Positions 63,388 through 64,000 of a stretch of DNA of 64,000 nt are shown piece after piece. A program made the position numbers and the translations under genes. A model generated the notes under the pieces. It searched no databases. It had not been told where the DNA came from and saw only the letters and a program-made list of their open reading frames with translations. How positions within the stretch are numbered: the stretch's first letter is position 1; each line of letters starts with the position of its first letter. Source of the stretch: an uncultured Paracoccaceae bacterium (GTDB lineage: Bacteria; Pseudomonadota; Alphaproteobacteria; Rhodobacterales; Rhodobacteraceae). The stretch covers positions 1,240,001-1,304,000 of the forward strand of contig CANLVP010000001.1 in NCBI GenBank assembly GCA_947494675.1, read 5' to 3'.

Positions 63388-63800
63388 ACGGTCACTGCAT
63401 GTGCAACGCGGTCACGGTGGATGTTGCGGCGCTTGGCCCCGGCATGACGGCTTGTCATTGCGAAATGTGCCGCCGCTGGACGGGAACGGCCTTTGTCGCG
63501 GTGCATGCAAAGGGCGCTGATGTTGCGTGGAAAGGTCCTGTGAAGACGGGCAGCTTTTCAACATGGGCGACGCGCGGTTGGTGTGACGATTGCGGGTCCA
63601 CGCTGTTTTACCGGATCAAGGAAGACGGGTCTTATGGCCTGTCCACCGGTCTGTTTGATAACGCTGCCGATCACGCGCTGACCGGCGAATACTATGTCGA
63701 TGAAAAACCAGAGGGCTGGGCCTTTGCCGGTGATCACACGCGGATGACGCGGGCCGAAGCGCTGGCGCATTTCGGCGTCACCGAAGAGGACATGCAATGA
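63384..63800 (+). CDS. GFA family zinc protein (tandem copy 1)
   Basis: A 138-residue GFA-fold protein. Zinc ligands are seen as GHCMCNAVTVDV, TACHCEMCRRWTGTAF and WCDDCGSTLFY. It starts with ATGA at the end of the secreted-protein gene and ends with ATGA into a second GFA gene, so three genes are coupled. It is only distantly like the GFA gene at 33 kb (different N-terminus and C-terminus). Substrate unknown. Confidence 0.87.
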   Translation: MNGHCMCNAVTVDVAALGPGMTACHCEMCRRWTGTAFVAVHAKGADVAWKGPVKTGSFSTWATRGWCDDCGSTLFYRIKEDGSYGLSTGLFDNAADHALTGEYYVDEKPEGWAFAGDHTRMTRAEALAHFGVTEEDMQ

Positions 63801-64000
63801 CCCAACGGGACGGCAAATGCCTGTGCGGCGCGGTGCGCGTTAGCGGCACGTTTGAGGACACGCTGACGGCCTGCCATTGCACGATGTGCCAGACATGGAC
63901 GGGTGGGGGACCGCTTTACGCGGTGCGGGTCACAGGGTCGCTGGAAATTACGGGCGAGGATGCGATGCAAAGCCATCACGCCAGCGCATGGGGCGAGCGG
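63797..64000 (+). CDS. GFA family zinc protein (tandem copy 2, cut by window end)
   Basis: The first 68 codons of another GFA protein, reading MTQRDGKCLCGAVRVSG, then TACHCTMCQTWTGGGPLYAV and a hydrophilic stretch. The spacing of cysteines matches copy 1, but sequence identity looks limited, so the pair is an old duplication or a heterodimer. It overlaps copy 1 by 4 bases and runs off the window at base 64000. Confidence 0.85.
   Translation, partial: MTQRDGKCLCGAVRVSGTFEDTLTACHCTMCQTWTGGGPLYAVRVTGSLEITGEDAMQSHHASAWGER

Noticed and set aside
1-64000. Mobile elements, prophage, CRISPR or defence island
   Set aside because: No transposase, integrase, terminal inverted repeats, regular spacers or defence genes; gene order and composition look like core chromosome throughout.

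Overview
The window is chromosomal DNA of an alphaproteobacterium, most likely a marine Rhodobacteraceae (Roseobacter group). The pointers are the RegB/SenC/RegA redox system, a ParAB/MnmG/MnmE/Rho cluster with consensus parS palindromes, an alphaproteobacterial AddAB pair, a HemD/mitofilin-like/HemY cluster, and GC-rich coding DNA throughout. Nearly every base is in an intact housekeeping gene. I see no insertion sequence, prophage, CRISPR array or island.

Layout: 1-2.1 kb holds the end of argG, a sulfotransferase-like gene and an exported MsrA. 2.1-13.4 kb holds rbsK-maeB, mutS, a YdcH-like protein, PPK2, grpE-hrcA, and rph-rdgB-hemW. 13.4-20.7 kb is the leftward block parB-parA-rsmG-mnmG-mnmE-rho-hemJ, with two parS sites. 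At 20.7-21.1 kb is the only gene-free stretch over 300 bp; it is AT-rich, carries DnaA-box-like sites and lies where gene direction diverges, so I call it a probable chromosomal origin. 21.1-27.2 kb is the rightward block maf-aroE-coaE-dnaQ, then secB and fxsA (leftward), a Tim44-like gene, mltA and smr.

27.1-33.8 kb contains an MFS transporter, hslU and hslV separated by a membrane-protein gene and a DM13 gene, a capsule-type glycosyltransferase-like gene, a GFA protein and trxA. 33.8-42.2 kb is one leftward run: tsaE-amgK-murU-addB-addA (tRNA modification, muramate recycling, double-strand-break repair). 42.2-46.6 kb is regulatory: a DivL-like PAS protein behind a perfect TTAA-N7-TTAA site, then regB divergent from senC-regA. 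46.6-53.2 kb holds a LysR regulator, several small genes, ahcY, an extensin-like protein, and DUF2853, DUF1761 and EVE proteins. 53.2-58.7 kb holds gpsA-tsaD divergent from hemD-mic60-hemY. 58.8-64 kb holds tRNA-Thr and tRNA-Leu, an NDUFA9-like protein, uppP, gltD, a secreted protein and two tandem GFA genes, the last cut by the window end.

The most unusual non-coding signal is a composite element found twice, about 61 kb apart: a tandem array of 11-bp units ending in the identical unit TGCGCATCAAA, followed at fixed spacing by YTAA-N6-TTAAC. It lies upstream of msrA (and just upstream of the divergent sulfotransferase-like gene) and upstream of a secreted-protein gene. It looks like a helically phased protein-binding array with a CtrA-like half, but its function is unknown.
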